Shown here: positions 32,759 to 42,519 of the stretch, piece after piece
Numbering within the stretch: position 1 is the first letter of the stretch
How the letters are laid out: the number at the start of each line of letters is the position of its first letter
NCBI RefSeq assembly: GCF_003957515.1
Contig: NZ_RQXW01000012.1
Coordinates: 1 to 64,000, forward strand
Source of the DNA: Amphritea opalescens
GTDB lineage: Bacteria; Pseudomonadota; Gammaproteobacteria; Pseudomonadales; Balneatricaceae
Length of the DNA stretch: 64,000 nucleotides
Reading direction: 5' to 3'
Notes under the pieces: generated by a model
Told to the model about the DNA's origin: nothing
The model's input: only the letters and a program-made list of their open reading frames with translations
Databases searched by the model: none
Program-made: the position numbers and the translations under genes

Positions 32759-34470
32759 TTCATCACCACATGAGGCTTTGCCGGCTGCCAGTTATCCGGC
32801 GCCACATTCAGCATTCGCAAGGCGCCGCCAACCACTCGAGAAAAGAGAGGTGCGGCTACTTCGCCACCGTAATACTCTTGCCCTTTCGGGTTATCCACCA
32901 TCACAACAGCGACAATCGCAGGGTTATCCACCGGAGCTACGCCAGCAAAGATCGACATATATTGATCATCGGCATATCCGTTTACGCCCACTTTATGCAC
33001 CGTACCGGTCTTACCCGCCACACGATAACCTTCAATCGCCGCCCGACGCCCCGTGCCGCCGGACTGAGTCACGGTTTCCATCATTCGTAAAATGGCATCA
33101 GCCACTTTTTTAGGCATTACGCGGGTACCAGACTCGGGCCGATCAAGCTTCAGCAACGAGACATGCCGCACCAGCCCACCGGTGGCAAATGGCAGATAAG
33201 ATTGCGCTAACTGTAATGGCGTCACCGACAAGCCATAGCCATAAGACATCGTCGCCCGCTCAACCAAGCGATTTTCCGCAAAATAAGGTAAAACACCGGC
33301 CTGTTCACCGGGAAAGCCGGTACCTGGCACCTGGCCAAGGCCCACATTATGAAACACATTACGCACCGCATCGCCATGCAGGCTCAACGCCAGTTTCGTT
33401 GCCCCAACGTTGCTAGATTTAGTAATAATCCGCCCCAGACTCAATACCCCATAGTTGCGGTGATCACGAATCGTTTTACCCTTCACACGGATATAACCCG
33501 GCGACGTATCAACCTTGCTATCCAAGGTGTATTTACCACTCATCAGTGCCGCGGCAATCGTCAACGGCTTCATGGTAGAGCCCGGCTCAAAGGTATCGGT
33601 CACCGCGCGATTACGTAACGATTCCATCCCCTTACCCAAATTGCTTCGATCATTGGGGTTATAAGATGGCTGATTCACCATCGCCAATACTTCACCCGTG
33701 TGTACATCCAACACCACCATCGCAGCGGAATCCGCCTGATGGGCCTGCACGGCCGCTTTCAGTTCGCGATAGGCTAAGTATTGCAAACGTAGATCGATAC
33801 TCAGCTGCAAGTCTTTGCCCTGCACCATCGGTTCTAGCTCGCGGATATGCTTAACCGTTCGCCCCAGCAGATCACGCATCACCAGCTTCTTGCCGGGAAT
33901 CCCCTGCAACCACTCCTCAAAGGCTAATTCAATGCCTTCCTGCCCCACACCATCTAACCCGGTAAATCCTACTAGGTGGGTAGCCACCTCTGCTGCCGGA
34001 TAGAAACGTTTATATTCACGATCAACATAAACGCCGGGAATATGTAACTCTTCTACCTGTTCGGCCTGCGCGGGGGTCATCTGCCGTTTGAGATAGACAA
34101 ATTGCTTATCACGAAAACGCGCCACCCGCTTTAGCAGGGCATTTTTATCACTACCGATTAAACTCGCTAGCTTGGTAATAGCGCCGCTTTGCAGATCAAA
34201 CTCTTTCGGGTTCATCCACACGGTTGAAACCGGTGCGCTCACCGATAGCGGCAATCCGTTGCGATCACTAATCATGCCCCGATGTGCAGGAATGATGGCG
34301 GTACGCAGCACTCGAGCATCACCCTGACGCTTTAAAAAATCCTGTTCTTGTACATTCAGCGAGAGCATTTTGCCAGCCACACCGGCGGCAATCAGACACA
34401 GCAAGGCGAACACCAGCCATAAGCGCCAGCCTCTGGCCGCACGAGCTTGTAAACCTTGCTCATCGCTCAT
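32755..34470 (-). CDS. ftsI: Septal peptidoglycan transpeptidase FtsI (PBP3)
   Basis: Class B penicillin-binding protein that cross-links septal murein and partners FtsW. One N-terminal membrane anchor (about residues 15-35) is followed by a pedestal domain and a transpeptidase domain. The active-site Ser is in EPGSTMKPLT (about 300), the second motif is SSN (about 353), and the third is AGKTGTVHKV (about 487). 571 residues. The start overlaps ftsL by 11 bases. Confidence 0.97.
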   Translation of the reverse strand: MSDEQGLQARAARGWRLWLVFALLCLIAAGVAGKMLSLNVQEQDFLKRQGDARVLRTAIIPAHRGMISDRNGLPLSVSAPVSTVWMNPKEFDLQSGAITKLASLIGSDKNALLKRVARFRDKQFVYLKRQMTPAQAEQVEELHIPGVYVDREYKRFYPAAEVATHLVGFTGLDGVGQEGIELAFEEWLQGIPGKKLVMRDLLGRTVKHIRELEPMVQGKDLQLSIDLRLQYLAYRELKAAVQAHQADSAAMVVLDVHTGEVLAMVNQPSYNPNDRSNLGKGMESLRNRAVTDTFEPGSTMKPLTIAAALMSGKYTLDSKVDTSPGYIRVKGKTIRDHRNYGVLSLGRIITKSSNVGATKLALSLHGDAVRNVFHNVGLGQVPGTGFPGEQAGVLPYFAENRLVERATMSYGYGLSVTPLQLAQSYLPFATGGLVRHVSLLKLDRPESGTRVMPKKVADAILRMMETVTQSGGTGRRAAIEGYRVAGKTGTVHKVGVNGYADDQYMSIFAGVAPVDNPAIVAVVMVDNPKGQEYYGGEVAAPLFSRVVGGALRMLNVAPDNWQPAKPHVVMK

Positions 34471-34810
34471 CTCTGATCACCTCAACCTGTTCAGGAATCC
34501 GCATACCTAGACGTTTAATAGCCACAGACTCGACCCGATTATTGGCGGCCAGCGTGCCCTGTTCGAGCAACAACTGACCCCATTCAACCTGCAATTCATC
34601 CCACTGCTGTACTAATTCCTGCTGCTGATTAAATAGAACGCGGTACTGATGCGCCGACCAAATAACCAACAACGCCGACACCACCAGCCCCCCGACCAAA
34701 CAAAACAGCAGCAAACCGGGTTTAATTAACTCGGCAGGCTCAATCAATCCGCTGATCGGCGGCTCTTCTTTCGCCTTAAACCAACGGGGTAGTGGCAGAC
34801 TCAGCTTCAT
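34460..34810 (-). CDS. ftsL: Cell division protein FtsL
   Basis: Small bitopic protein that, with FtsB and FtsQ, activates FtsWI. A cytoplasmic tail of about 30 residues is followed by one membrane helix (LLLFCLVGGLVVSALLVIWSA) and a periplasmic coiled-coil (FNQQQELVQQWDELQVEWGQL). 116 residues, typical. It overlaps rsmH by four bases and ftsI by eleven. Confidence 0.94.
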   Translation of the reverse strand: MKLSLPLPRWFKAKEEPPISGLIEPAELIKPGLLLFCLVGGLVVSALLVIWSAHQYRVLFNQQQELVQQWDELQVEWGQLLLEQGTLAANNRVESVAIKRLGMRIPEQVEVIRDER

Positions 34811-35745
34811 CGTACTTTTTTAGCCACCCGCATCACGGCACTGCGTGAACGAGGGTTATCAGACACCTCATCCTGTCCCGCTTTCATCGCTTTACCCACC
34901 GCCTTAAGACGGATATTCAACATATCATCGGTCACCGGAATGCCGGGCGGTAGGTGCTCATCGCCTTTGACATACTTACGGATAAAACGCTTAACGATAC
35001 GATCTTCCAGCGAATGGAAACTGATCACCACCAGCTTACCGCCCGGCTTCAGCATCTCGAGCGCCTGATCAAGACAGTCTTCCAGATCCTCTAGTTCACG
35101 GTTAATAAAGATACGAATACCCTGAAATGCACGGGTAGCCGGATTTTTACCTTTCTCCCACGCAGGGTTCGCTTCAGTAATGATTTTTGCCAAGCGACCG
35201 GTTGTCACAATCGGGTCCAGCGCGCGCTCATGCACGATAGCCTTAGCCATCCGCCGTGAATGACGCTCTTCACCATAGGTATAGAGCACATCGGCAATCT
35301 CTATTTCGCCGGCCCGCGCCAACCATTCAGCGGCACTTTCACCGACATCCGGATTCATCCGCATATCCAGAGGGCCGTCGGACATAAAACTAAAACCACG
35401 ATCAGGGTTATCTAACTGTGGCGAGGAAACACCCAGATCCAGCAAAACCCCATCCACCTGTCCAGCCAACTCACGTCGACGAACAAACTCTTCTAGCTGC
35501 GCGAATGAGCCTCGCTCAATACTAAAACGTGGCTCATCGCCAAACCGCTCCGCCGCGCAGATAATCGCTTCCGGATCTTTATCAATGCCCATCAGATGAC
35601 CGCGCTCCGACAAACGACTTAATACCAACGCCGAATGTCCTCCGCGACCAAAGGTCCCATCGATATAAAACCCATCCGGATCATCAACCAGGGTATCCAC
35701 AGCCTCGTTCAACAACACTGTGATATGTTTAAACTCTGCACTCAT
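34807..35745 (-). CDS. rsmH: 16S rRNA (cytosine-1402-N4)-methyltransferase RsmH
   Basis: SAM-dependent N4 methylation of C1402 in 16S rRNA, in the decoding centre. RsmI, encoded close by, methylates the 2'-O of the same nucleotide. DGTFGRGGHS (about 30-39) binds SAM. DLGVSSPQLD, NPATRAFQGIRIFIN and ISFHSLEDRIVK are family motifs. 312 residues, full length. The start lies 18 bases after mraZ. Confidence 0.97.
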   Translation of the reverse strand: MSAEFKHITVLLNEAVDTLVDDPDGFYIDGTFGRGGHSALVLSRLSERGHLMGIDKDPEAIICAAERFGDEPRFSIERGSFAQLEEFVRRRELAGQVDGVLLDLGVSSPQLDNPDRGFSFMSDGPLDMRMNPDVGESAAEWLARAGEIEIADVLYTYGEERHSRRMAKAIVHERALDPIVTTGRLAKIITEANPAWEKGKNPATRAFQGIRIFINRELEDLEDCLDQALEMLKPGGKLVVISFHSLEDRIVKRFIRKYVKGDEHLPPGIPVTDDMLNIRLKAVGKAMKAGQDEVSDNPRSRSAVMRVAKKVR

Positions 35746-35763
35746 GTGCTAACCCCTGTCGGT

Positions 35764-36222
35764 TTAAAGTGATAAATTCTGTAACTCTTCTGGCAGTTCT
35801 GCACCGCCGTCTGCTTCGGCCAAATACTCTTCGCGGGTCGCCATCCAGCGCTCTTCGCTCCAAATCTCAAACTTGCCACCCTGGCCCAACAAAATAATTT
35901 TCTTACTCAAGCCCGCATATTCACGCAACGGGGCCGGTAACAGTAAACGCCCATTGCCATCCATATCGATATCGGTAGCATGGCCGATCAACAACCGCTG
36001 AATACGCCGCGCGGCTGGGTTAAAACTGGGTAATGCTTCAATCTTGGCCTGAATCTCTTCCCATTCGGCCAGTGGGTATAGCAGTAAGCAGCGCTCTTCC
36101 GTATCAATCGTCGCAACCAGGTGCCCACCGCAGTGCTCCGTGAGCGTGTCACGGTAGCGCGCCGGTATGGCCATACGACCTTTGGCATCGAGATTGATTG
36201 GATTAACCCCACGAAAAAACAA
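35764..36222 (-). CDS. mraZ: Transcriptional regulator MraZ
   Basis: AbrB-like DNA-binding protein that represses its own mra-fts operon in E. coli by binding TGGG direct repeats. Two SpoVT/AbrB-like halves are visible: NLDAKGRMAIPARYRD (about 10-25) and DMDGNGRLLLPAPLREY (about 90-106). It starts at a TTG with AGGAG six bases upstream; no ATG is available near the conserved N-terminus (FFRGVNPINLDAKG). 152 residues. Its likely operator lies right upstream. Confidence 0.97.
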   Translation of the reverse strand: MFFRGVNPINLDAKGRMAIPARYRDTLTEHCGGHLVATIDTEERCLLLYPLAEWEEIQAKIEALPSFNPAARRIQRLLIGHATDIDMDGNGRLLLPAPLREYAGLSKKIILLGQGGKFEIWSEERWMATREEYLAEADGGAELPEELQNLSL

Positions 36223-36238
36223 ATACCTCTCCTAAAAA

Positions 36239-36272
36239 ACCAATTTTACCCACATTTACCCACATTTTCCCA
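36239..36272 (-). promoter_or_regulatory. MraZ operator (TGGG direct repeats)
   Basis: On the minus strand three TGGG cores recur at an exact 10-base spacing (complement CCCA at 36249-36252, 36259-36262 and 36269-36272), each followed by an A/T-rich spacer such as TAAATG. A fourth, imperfect TTGG core follows at 36239-36242. Spacing and position between promoter and mraZ match the known MraZ box. Confidence 0.88.
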
Positions 36273-36280
36273 CTGTGCAC

Positions 36281-36309
36281 ACTATAGGAATTAACCCCTA
36301 CATTTGCAA
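36281..36309 (-). promoter_or_regulatory. Sigma70 promoter of the mra-fts cluster
   Basis: On the minus strand TTGCAA (36309-36304) and TATAGT (36286-36281) are separated by 17 bases. The start point would fall in or just before the MraZ repeats, so repressor binding would block initiation. From here to about 36640 I see no further gene or signal. Confidence 0.82.
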
Positions 36310-36642
36310 GAAAGAAAGCGGTCGTGACGAGCTTATAAATGAATAAAGAGCACAGCTCACAAATACAATTCATCACTCAGCAATAACAACGGGAGAAAAC
36401 AACCGAAAAAACAGCCAGTTAAGAAAAGTAAGTGATCACTACAGCTAAAAAGCCACTATTTCAGATGAATAAAAAGAAGGCCCTACAAAGGAAGTGGTTA
36501 ACCGCCACGATTCCAGCAAAAGGCGACACAAAGCAATCGGCAAAATATCAAAACGGCGACACTCTTTTCCGGATCAAGTTAACTGATCAAAAAAGCAGCA
36601 CAGCAAACGATCACTCGACGAGAGAATACTGAAGTCAGACAA

Positions 36643-37122
36643 GACCGACAGCCACTCGCTTTATTGAAAAAGCGGCGGATATCGAGCGAACAGCCATAGA
36701 GCTTAACTGACAACAGCAATGTTTCATTGGGAGCATCCGCGATATGAAACCGCCGACAAGCTCTGAGGCTTTATTGAGAACTGTCGTGGACATCAAAAAT
36801 TTAGACGTTAAAAAAGGGACGTTGAAATTCAAAAGTGTTGATTTCACTGGCAAACCCAAGGCTTTGACAAGGAATTGTCGTGCACATCAAAAACTACGGT
36901 GTAATAAAAAAGGTATCGGAAGTGTGGAGATAAAGAGGTGTAGTGTTCGCCGATAAGCCCTAGGCTTTAACAAGGAGTTGTCGTGGCCATCCAGCACTTA
37001 GATGTAAAAAAGAAAATGAAATGTAGAGGTGTAGAGTTCGCCGATAAGCCCTAGGTTTTAACAAGGAGTTGTCGTGGACATCCAGCACTTAGATGTAAAA
37101 AAAGAAAATGAAATGTAGAGGT
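36643..37122 (-). repeat. Decaying tandem repeats of the rnpB 3' end
   Basis: Units of 91-105 bases follow the RNase P RNA gene. Each opens (plus strand) with a version of GTAGAGTTCGCCGATAAGCC, the complement of the rnpB 3' end, and carries TTGTCGTGGACATC about 40 bases later. Copies begin at 37031, 36940, about 36835, about 36745 and about 36643. The first two are nearly identical and the rest get steadily worse with distance. Each has a T-rich run on the rnpB strand. No coding function is likely. Confidence 0.85.
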
Positions 37123-37480
<358 letters not shown>

Positions 37481-37540
37481 GGCGCAAAGGATACCAGCAA
37501 GCACACTATAAGCAAGCAGAACCGTGACAAGCCCGTTGAA

Positions 37541-38377
37541 TTATTTACGGTCGAGTGCCGCTTGGTACATCACCTTCTTTTTAATCCCTGTGATTTTCGC
37601 CGCCAGCGCCGACGCCTGCTTCACCGACAACTCCTCCAGCAGAATATCCAGCACCTCACTACTGCGCGGATCAAGCAAGGTTTCATCCTGCTTGGGCGCA
37701 CCTTCAACCATCAACACGAACTCACCTTTACGTTGATTAGGGTCCGCCTCAACCTGCGCTAACACGTTTTCAGCCGTCCCATTCAGAAAGGTCTCAAAGG
37801 TCTTGGTCAATTCCCGAGCCAGAGCAATCTGACGCTCAGGACCAAATGCAGCCACGATATCCTTTAAGCTATCGATAATGCGATGGGGTGATTCATAGAA
37901 CATCAGGGTTCGCGTTTCGGCGGCTAACGCGGTATAAAAATTCAACCGCTGCTGGGACTTCGCTGGCGGAAAGCCTTCAAAGGCAAAACGATCGGAGGGG
38001 ACACCGGCGGCACAAAGAGCAGCAACCAAAGCGCAACAACCGGGTAGCGGACTCACCTTAAAGCCTGCTGCACGTACTTCTCGCACCAACACAAAGCCAG
38101 GATCGGAAATTAACGGTGTTCCCGCATCCGAAATCAGGGCAATATCATCACCCCGCTGCAACTTTTCGATAATTTTTTGCTGCTGCTGGCGTTCATTATG
38201 GTCATGAACTGCTATCATCGGCGTTTTGATATTAAAATGTGACAGCAAACGTCCACTATGACGGGTATCTTCAGCCGCAATCAAGGCGACCGACTCCAAT
38301 ATACGGAGCGCACGCGGCGTCAGATCTTCTAAGTTACCTATTGGCGTTGCGACAACATATAAAACTGCTTCGGACAT
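37541..38377 (-). CDS. rsmI: 16S rRNA (cytidine-1402-2'-O)-methyltransferase RsmI
   Basis: SAM-dependent tetrapyrrole-methylase-fold enzyme that 2'-O-methylates C1402, complementing RsmH. LYVVATPIGNLEDLTPRAL starts the protein. AAEDTRHSGRLL (about 34), SDAGTPLISDPG (about 80) and FYESPHRI (about 160) are family motifs. I use ATG 38377, though ATG 38392 in the same frame is possible; neither has a strong ribosome site. It is divergent from lpoA with only 24-39 bases between starts. rnpB lies 60 bases downstream. Confidence 0.95.
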   Translation of the reverse strand: MSEAVLYVVATPIGNLEDLTPRALRILESVALIAAEDTRHSGRLLSHFNIKTPMIAVHDHNERQQQQKIIEKLQRGDDIALISDAGTPLISDPGFVLVREVRAAGFKVSPLPGCCALVAALCAAGVPSDRFAFEGFPPAKSQQRLNFYTALAAETRTLMFYESPHRIIDSLKDIVAAFGPERQIALARELTKTFETFLNGTAENVLAQVEADPNQRKGEFVLMVEGAPKQDETLLDPRSSEVLDILLEELSVKQASALAAKITGIKKKVMYQAALDRK

Positions 38378-38416
38378 CAGTATTCGAGCCATTTATAATT
38401 CAGGATGTGAAAGTAT

Positions 38417-40231
38417 ATGACGTTTCCAAGCCGTCTGTCTCTGGTCCTAACCGCCAGCGTGGCACTTTTTCTTACCGGCTGTGGTTCCCAACAGGGAAAT
38501 ATGACCCCTCAAGCCCCTGCGGACCCTATGAAACGGGTTGCCGCACTGATTCAGCAGGCGGAAGTCGCTGCTCCGGTAAAAAGCGCCCAACTCAAAGCAG
38601 AAGCCGCCCGTCTGTTGATTTTACAAAATCGACAGAGCGAAGCCTCCCAGCTACTGGATGAGGTCGACATGCAGCGCCTCACCCCTGCGCTGCAGTTTGA
38701 AATCTCGGAATTAAAGGCCAGAACAGCCCTGCAACAACAAGACGGCCAGCGAGCGTTACGCTATCTACAGCAACTACCGCCAGAAACGACTAAAAACCTA
38801 GCGCCCGCGCAGCAGTACCAGATTGGCGAAATGCAAGCCGACGCTTACCGCTATGAACAAAATACATACAACGAACTACAGCAACTCATTCAACTGAGCA
38901 GCTATAGTCCTGCCGACAAGGCTAAAGCCCTACACAATCGCATTTGGCGCCTACTAACCCAGATGCCGGTCGACCAACTGACACAGCTTAGCCAACAAAC
39001 CGATAATAACTATTATCAACAGGGCTGGTATGAACTCGGGCTTAGTGCAGGCAAGGCGCACGATCTGAGCCAGCAAAACGCACAGCTACAGGAGTGGAAT
39101 GTCCTCTGGCAGTCTCACCCGGCCCAACAAACACCACCCGATGCATTACTAGCCGTGACGAGTGCTGACACCCTCAGTGCCGAAAATATCGCCCTATTCC
39201 TACCGATGAGTGGCAATCTGCAAAAACCTGCCGAAGCGATCATTACCGGCTTTATGACCGCTCACTACAATGCGGTACAGGCAGGTAAAACCACTGCCAA
39301 AGTGACGATGCTCGACTCAACCAAGATCACCACAGCAGAACAACTCTATCAACTGACTAGCGAGCGCAATATCGACCTTATTATCGGGCCGCTACAAAAG
39401 GAGATGGTTGAGAGCTTGATCAACTTCGGTCCTGCGCCAATTCCAACACTGACACTTAATACCGCTCCTGGGTTACAGCAAAGCAATATCTATCAGTTTG
39501 GCTTAGCGATCGAAGATGAAGCCGTCCAAGCAGCAGAACGCGCGTGGCAGGATAATAAGCGCCAAGTCTTGGTATACACCGCGAACACCGACTGGGGCAC
39601 ACGTGCGGCTAGCGCTTTCAAACAACGCTTCACAGCGCTCGGCGGTACCGTCCTCGATAGCCTTAGCTATAACGATGATATTAGTTACTCAGATCAGGTC
39701 TCCCAACTACTTGCCACCGACCAAAGCGCGATCCGCAAAACTCAGATCACCCGCATTATCGGCCAACGACCCCAGTTTGAAAATCGCCGCCGCCAAGATG
39801 TCGATGCCATCTTCCTATCGGTATTGCCACAAATGGCTCGGCAAATTAAACCGACTCTAGCGTTTCATTACGCCGGCGATGTCCCGGTTTATGCCACATC
39901 ACATCTCTATACCGGCGCTAAATCAGCCATCCAAGATCAGGATCTTAACGGCATTCTCTTCGTCACTACCCCTTGGCTGAGCAGCCCACCCTCTGCCGAG
40001 CATTTACAACTGGCACAGCAACGGGACGACACCGATAGCCGTTTTGGACGACTCTATGCACTCGGCATCGATGCCTTTACCCTGTACCCCTATCTCGCCC
40101 AACTGTCAGCCTCAAGCGCAGCGAAGATAGATGGCGAAACAGGGTCACTCTCTATCAACGAACACAATCAAGTTATACGCACCCTTAACTGGACAACGTT
40201 CAAGCAGGGAATAGCTCAACCCATAGACTGA
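38417..40231 (+). CDS. lpoA: Outer-membrane lipoprotein activator of PBP1a, LpoA
   Basis: Outer-membrane lipoprotein that spans the periplasm to stimulate the transpeptidase of PBP1a. The signal peptide ends at the lipobox LTGC (Cys at about residue 22). Residues 40-250 form a helical TPR-like domain rich in Gln. From about 260 (IALFLPMSGNLQ) there is a periplasmic-binding-protein-like fold with DLIIGPLQKEMV and TLTLNTAPG. At 604 residues it is typical of Pseudomonas-type LpoA. It heads the operon lpoA-yraN-diaA-dolP. Confidence 0.94.
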   Translation: MTFPSRLSLVLTASVALFLTGCGSQQGNMTPQAPADPMKRVAALIQQAEVAAPVKSAQLKAEAARLLILQNRQSEASQLLDEVDMQRLTPALQFEISELKARTALQQQDGQRALRYLQQLPPETTKNLAPAQQYQIGEMQADAYRYEQNTYNELQQLIQLSSYSPADKAKALHNRIWRLLTQMPVDQLTQLSQQTDNNYYQQGWYELGLSAGKAHDLSQQNAQLQEWNVLWQSHPAQQTPPDALLAVTSADTLSAENIALFLPMSGNLQKPAEAIITGFMTAHYNAVQAGKTTAKVTMLDSTKITTAEQLYQLTSERNIDLIIGPLQKEMVESLINFGPAPIPTLTLNTAPGLQQSNIYQFGLAIEDEAVQAAERAWQDNKRQVLVYTANTDWGTRAASAFKQRFTALGGTVLDSLSYNDDISYSDQVSQLLATDQSAIRKTQITRIIGQRPQFENRRRQDVDAIFLSVLPQMARQIKPTLAFHYAGDVPVYATSHLYTGAKSAIQDQDLNGILFVTTPWLSSPPSAEHLQLAQQRDDTDSRFGRLYALGIDAFTLYPYLAQLSASSAAKIDGETGSLSINEHNQVIRTLNWTTFKQGIAQPID

Positions 40232-40240
40232 GACTGCACC

Positions 40241-40624
40241 ATGGATAGACAGCAAATCGGCAAGGATGCCGAACAAAACGCACTACAGTATCTCAACCAA
40301 CAAGGCCTCAAATTGATCGAGCGAAATTATCACTGCCGCTTTGGTGAAATAGATCTGATCATGCAAGACAGCGATCAATTAGTCTTCGTCGAGGTGCGCA
40401 GCAGGCGTCATCAACAATGGGGTGGTGCCGGTTTATCGGTTGATTTTCGTAAACAGAAGAAATTAATAAAAACAGCAAGTTACTTCCTCAGCCAGCAGAA
40501 AAGCAGTAACCTGCCTATCTGCCGGTTTGATGTGGTAGCATTTGAGGCCAATCAGGGCAACGGGAGTGGAGATTCCCGCCCCGTATGGTATAAAGACGCC
40601 TTCAGACCTGAAGCCACTTTCTGA
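40241..40624 (+). CDS. yraN: YraN-family nuclease-like protein (UPF0102)
   Basis: A small protein with a Holliday-junction-resolvase/restriction-endonuclease-like fold; its physiological role is not established. The motif pattern is present: G(K)DAEQNALQYLNQQG at the N-terminus, then RNYHCRFGEIDLIMQD and LVFVEVRSRR, containing the E-D-ExK-like residues. 127 residues. It begins ten bases after lpoA, as in most gammaproteobacteria. Confidence 0.93.
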   Translation: MDRQQIGKDAEQNALQYLNQQGLKLIERNYHCRFGEIDLIMQDSDQLVFVEVRSRRHQQWGGAGLSVDFRKQKKLIKTASYFLSQQKSSNLPICRFDVVAFEANQGNGSGDSRPVWYKDAFRPEATF

Positions 40625-40635
40625 CAGGAGCACCG

Positions 40636-41226
40636 ATGGTACTTCAAGACCGAGTTATTAACCTATTCCATAACAGCATGGAGGTTAATGCCCAAACCAT
40701 CGAAGAATACACCCCGATGATCTCGCATGCCGGAGAGCTGTTACTCGGCTGCCTGATATCCGAAAACAAAATCCTTTGTTGTGGGAACGGCGGGAGTGCG
40801 GCTCTTTCACAGCACTTTAGCAGCTTGCTCATGAATCAGTTTCGCCATGAGCGTCCCGGCCTACCGGCAATATCCCTGAGCGCCGAAGGCTCTGCCCTCA
40901 CCGGCATCGCCCAAGATGGCCAGTTTAACGATATCTTCTCGAAACAGATTCGCGCCCTTGGCCAGCCGGGTGATTTACTATTATTACTCTCGAGTGACGG
41001 CCGTGCTGCCAACTTAGTTCAGGCGATCCAAGCAGCCCATGACCGCGATATGCTGGTCATTGCCCTCACCGGGGGAACTAATAACGATATTCACTCTCTA
41101 TTACTGCCTGATGAGGTTGAATTTTGCATACCGGCAGACGACCCCGCCCTTATTTTTGGGGCACAAACACTGATTCTGCACGCCTTGTGCGATCTGATAG
41201 ATTATCAACTTTTTGGCGGAGAATAA
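40636..41226 (+). CDS. diaA: SIS-domain protein DiaA / phosphoheptose isomerase-like
   Basis: In E. coli DiaA binds DnaA and times initiation of replication; the fold is shared with GmhA. CCGNGGSAALSQHFSSLL (about 48-65) and LLLLSSDGRAANLVQAI (about 115) are the SIS motifs. 196 residues, the same as E. coli DiaA. Its place between yraN and dolP supports DiaA over a heptose-synthesis GmhA. Often annotated as phosphoheptose isomerase in relatives. Confidence 0.88.
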   Translation: MVLQDRVINLFHNSMEVNAQTIEEYTPMISHAGELLLGCLISENKILCCGNGGSAALSQHFSSLLMNQFRHERPGLPAISLSAEGSALTGIAQDGQFNDIFSKQIRALGQPGDLLLLLSSDGRAANLVQAIQAAHDRDMLVIALTGGTNNDIHSLLLPDEVEFCIPADDPALIFGAQTLILHALCDLIDYQLFGGE

Positions 41227-41229
41227 TTG

Positions 41230-41796
41230 ATGAAACGGATAGCCATCCTAGTCATAGCAGGCCTTTTAAGCAGCGGCTGCTCAACCGTGGTCAGCAGCTT
41301 AAAAGAGGAGCCTATTAAAGAGGATCCCACCGACCGTACCACCGGCAGCTTCGTCGATGACCAACTCATCGAGATCAAAGCCAATGTGAACATCAGCAAA
41401 GGCTCTGTCGATCTCAGCAGCAGCCACGTTAATGTCACCAGCTTTAACGGTATTGTGCTACTCACCGGCCAAGTACCCAACGAAGCCAGCCGCTCAGAAG
41501 CTGAGCAGATCGTTAGCCAGGTACGCAAAATCCGTCGTATTCATAACGAACTCACCATCACCAGCCCAACCGCCTCGCTAGCACGCGCCAACGACACCTG
41601 GATTACCGCCAAGATCAAAGCCAACATGATTGGCGACAAAGGGATCGATGCGACCCAGATTAAAGTTGTGACCGAAAACGGCGTGGTATATCTCATGGGA
41701 TTAGTCACCCGAGATCAGTCAGATAAAGCGATCGAGGTTGTCCGCAGCGTTAACGGCATCCAGAAAATAGTTAAGATCTTCGAATATATCGACTAG
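41230..41796 (+). CDS. dolP: Dual-BON-domain outer-membrane lipoprotein DolP (YraP)
   Basis: Lipoprotein that supports outer-membrane integrity and the BAM machinery. The signal peptide ends at the lipobox SSGC (Cys17). Two BON domains occupy about residues 45-115 (VNVTSFNGIVLLTGQV) and 122-188 (IKVVTENGVVYLMGLV). GGAG in the diaA 3' end is spaced nine bases from ATG 41230, which is preferred to the TTG three bases upstream. 188 residues. A strong terminator follows, ending the lpoA operon. Confidence 0.94.
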   Translation: MKRIAILVIAGLLSSGCSTVVSSLKEEPIKEDPTDRTTGSFVDDQLIEIKANVNISKGSVDLSSSHVNVTSFNGIVLLTGQVPNEASRSEAEQIVSQVRKIRRIHNELTITSPTASLARANDTWITAKIKANMIGDKGIDATQIKVVTENGVVYLMGLVTRDQSDKAIEVVRSVNGIQKIVKIFEYID

Positions 41797-41816
41797 ACCA
41801 ACACAGAGAAACACAC

Positions 41817-41842
41817 AAAGGTCACCGATGGTGGCCTTTTTT
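41817..41842 (+). terminator. Rho-independent terminator of the lpoA-dolP operon
   Basis: AAAGGTCACC (41817-41826) and GGTGGCCTTT (41830-41839) form a 10-bp stem with one wobble and a three-base loop, followed by a T run. Confidence 0.9.
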
Positions 41843-41861
41843 GATTCGATACCCACCATCC

Positions 41862-42519
41862 GTAGGAGCAGCCTCTGGCCGCGATGCTTTGATCGATAAT
41901 ACCGGTGCGGTTCGCAAGCTCACCAGCACCCTACGCGAAAATGATGGAATCGCCTCTAGAAGAGGCTCCCACATAAAGAATGTGAACCCTACCTTCCTGT
42001 GGGCGTGGCCTCTGGCCGCGATGCTTTGATCGACAATGCCGGTGCGGTTCGCAAGCTCACCAGCACCCTACGCGAAAATAATGGAATCGCCTCTAGAAGA
42101 GGCTCCCACACAGAAAATGTGAACCCTATCTTCCTGTGGGAACGGCCTCTGGCCGCGATGCTTTGATCGACAATACCGGTGCGGTTCGCAAGCTCACCAG
42201 CACCCTACGCGAAAATGATGGAATCGCCTCTAGAAGAAGCTCCCACAGAGCACCTGAACCCTATATTCCTGTGGGAGCGGCCTCTGGCCGCGATGATTTG
42301 ACCGACAATACCGGTGCGGTTCGCAAGCTCACCAGCACCCTACGCGAAAATGATGAAATCGCCTCTAGAAGAGGCTCCCACCCAGAGAATGTGAACCCTA
42401 TCTTCCTGTGGGAGCGGCCTCTGGCCGCGATGCTTTGATCGACAATACCGGAGCGGTTCGCAAGCTCACCAGCACCCTACGCGAAAATGATGGAATCGCC
42501 TCTAGAAGAGGCTCCCACA
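41862..42519 (+). repeat. Five-copy composite REP array (type A pair with type B nested)
   Basis: Units start at 41862, 41999, 42136, 42271 and 42408 (period 135-137). Each has a type A head (GTGGGAGCGGCCTCTGGCCG) and an inverted type A tail (TCTAGAAGAGGCTCCCAC). Between them lies an inverted type B element, GGTGCGGTTCGC...CACCAGCACCCTACGCG. Copies are nearly identical, pointing to recent tandem amplification. A truncated type B copy follows at about 42545-42575. Apparent reading frames across the array only reflect the repeat. Confidence 0.92.

Noticed and set aside
36432-36956. Short open frames between mraZ and rnpB
   Set aside because: They run through the decaying rnpB-end repeats or AT-rich spacer and have no start signals or recognisable products.
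41841-42438. Several open frames across the composite REP array that look like repeat proteins
   Set aside because: They arise because the 135-137-base REP unit lacks stops in one frame. They have no ribosome sites and no protein family.
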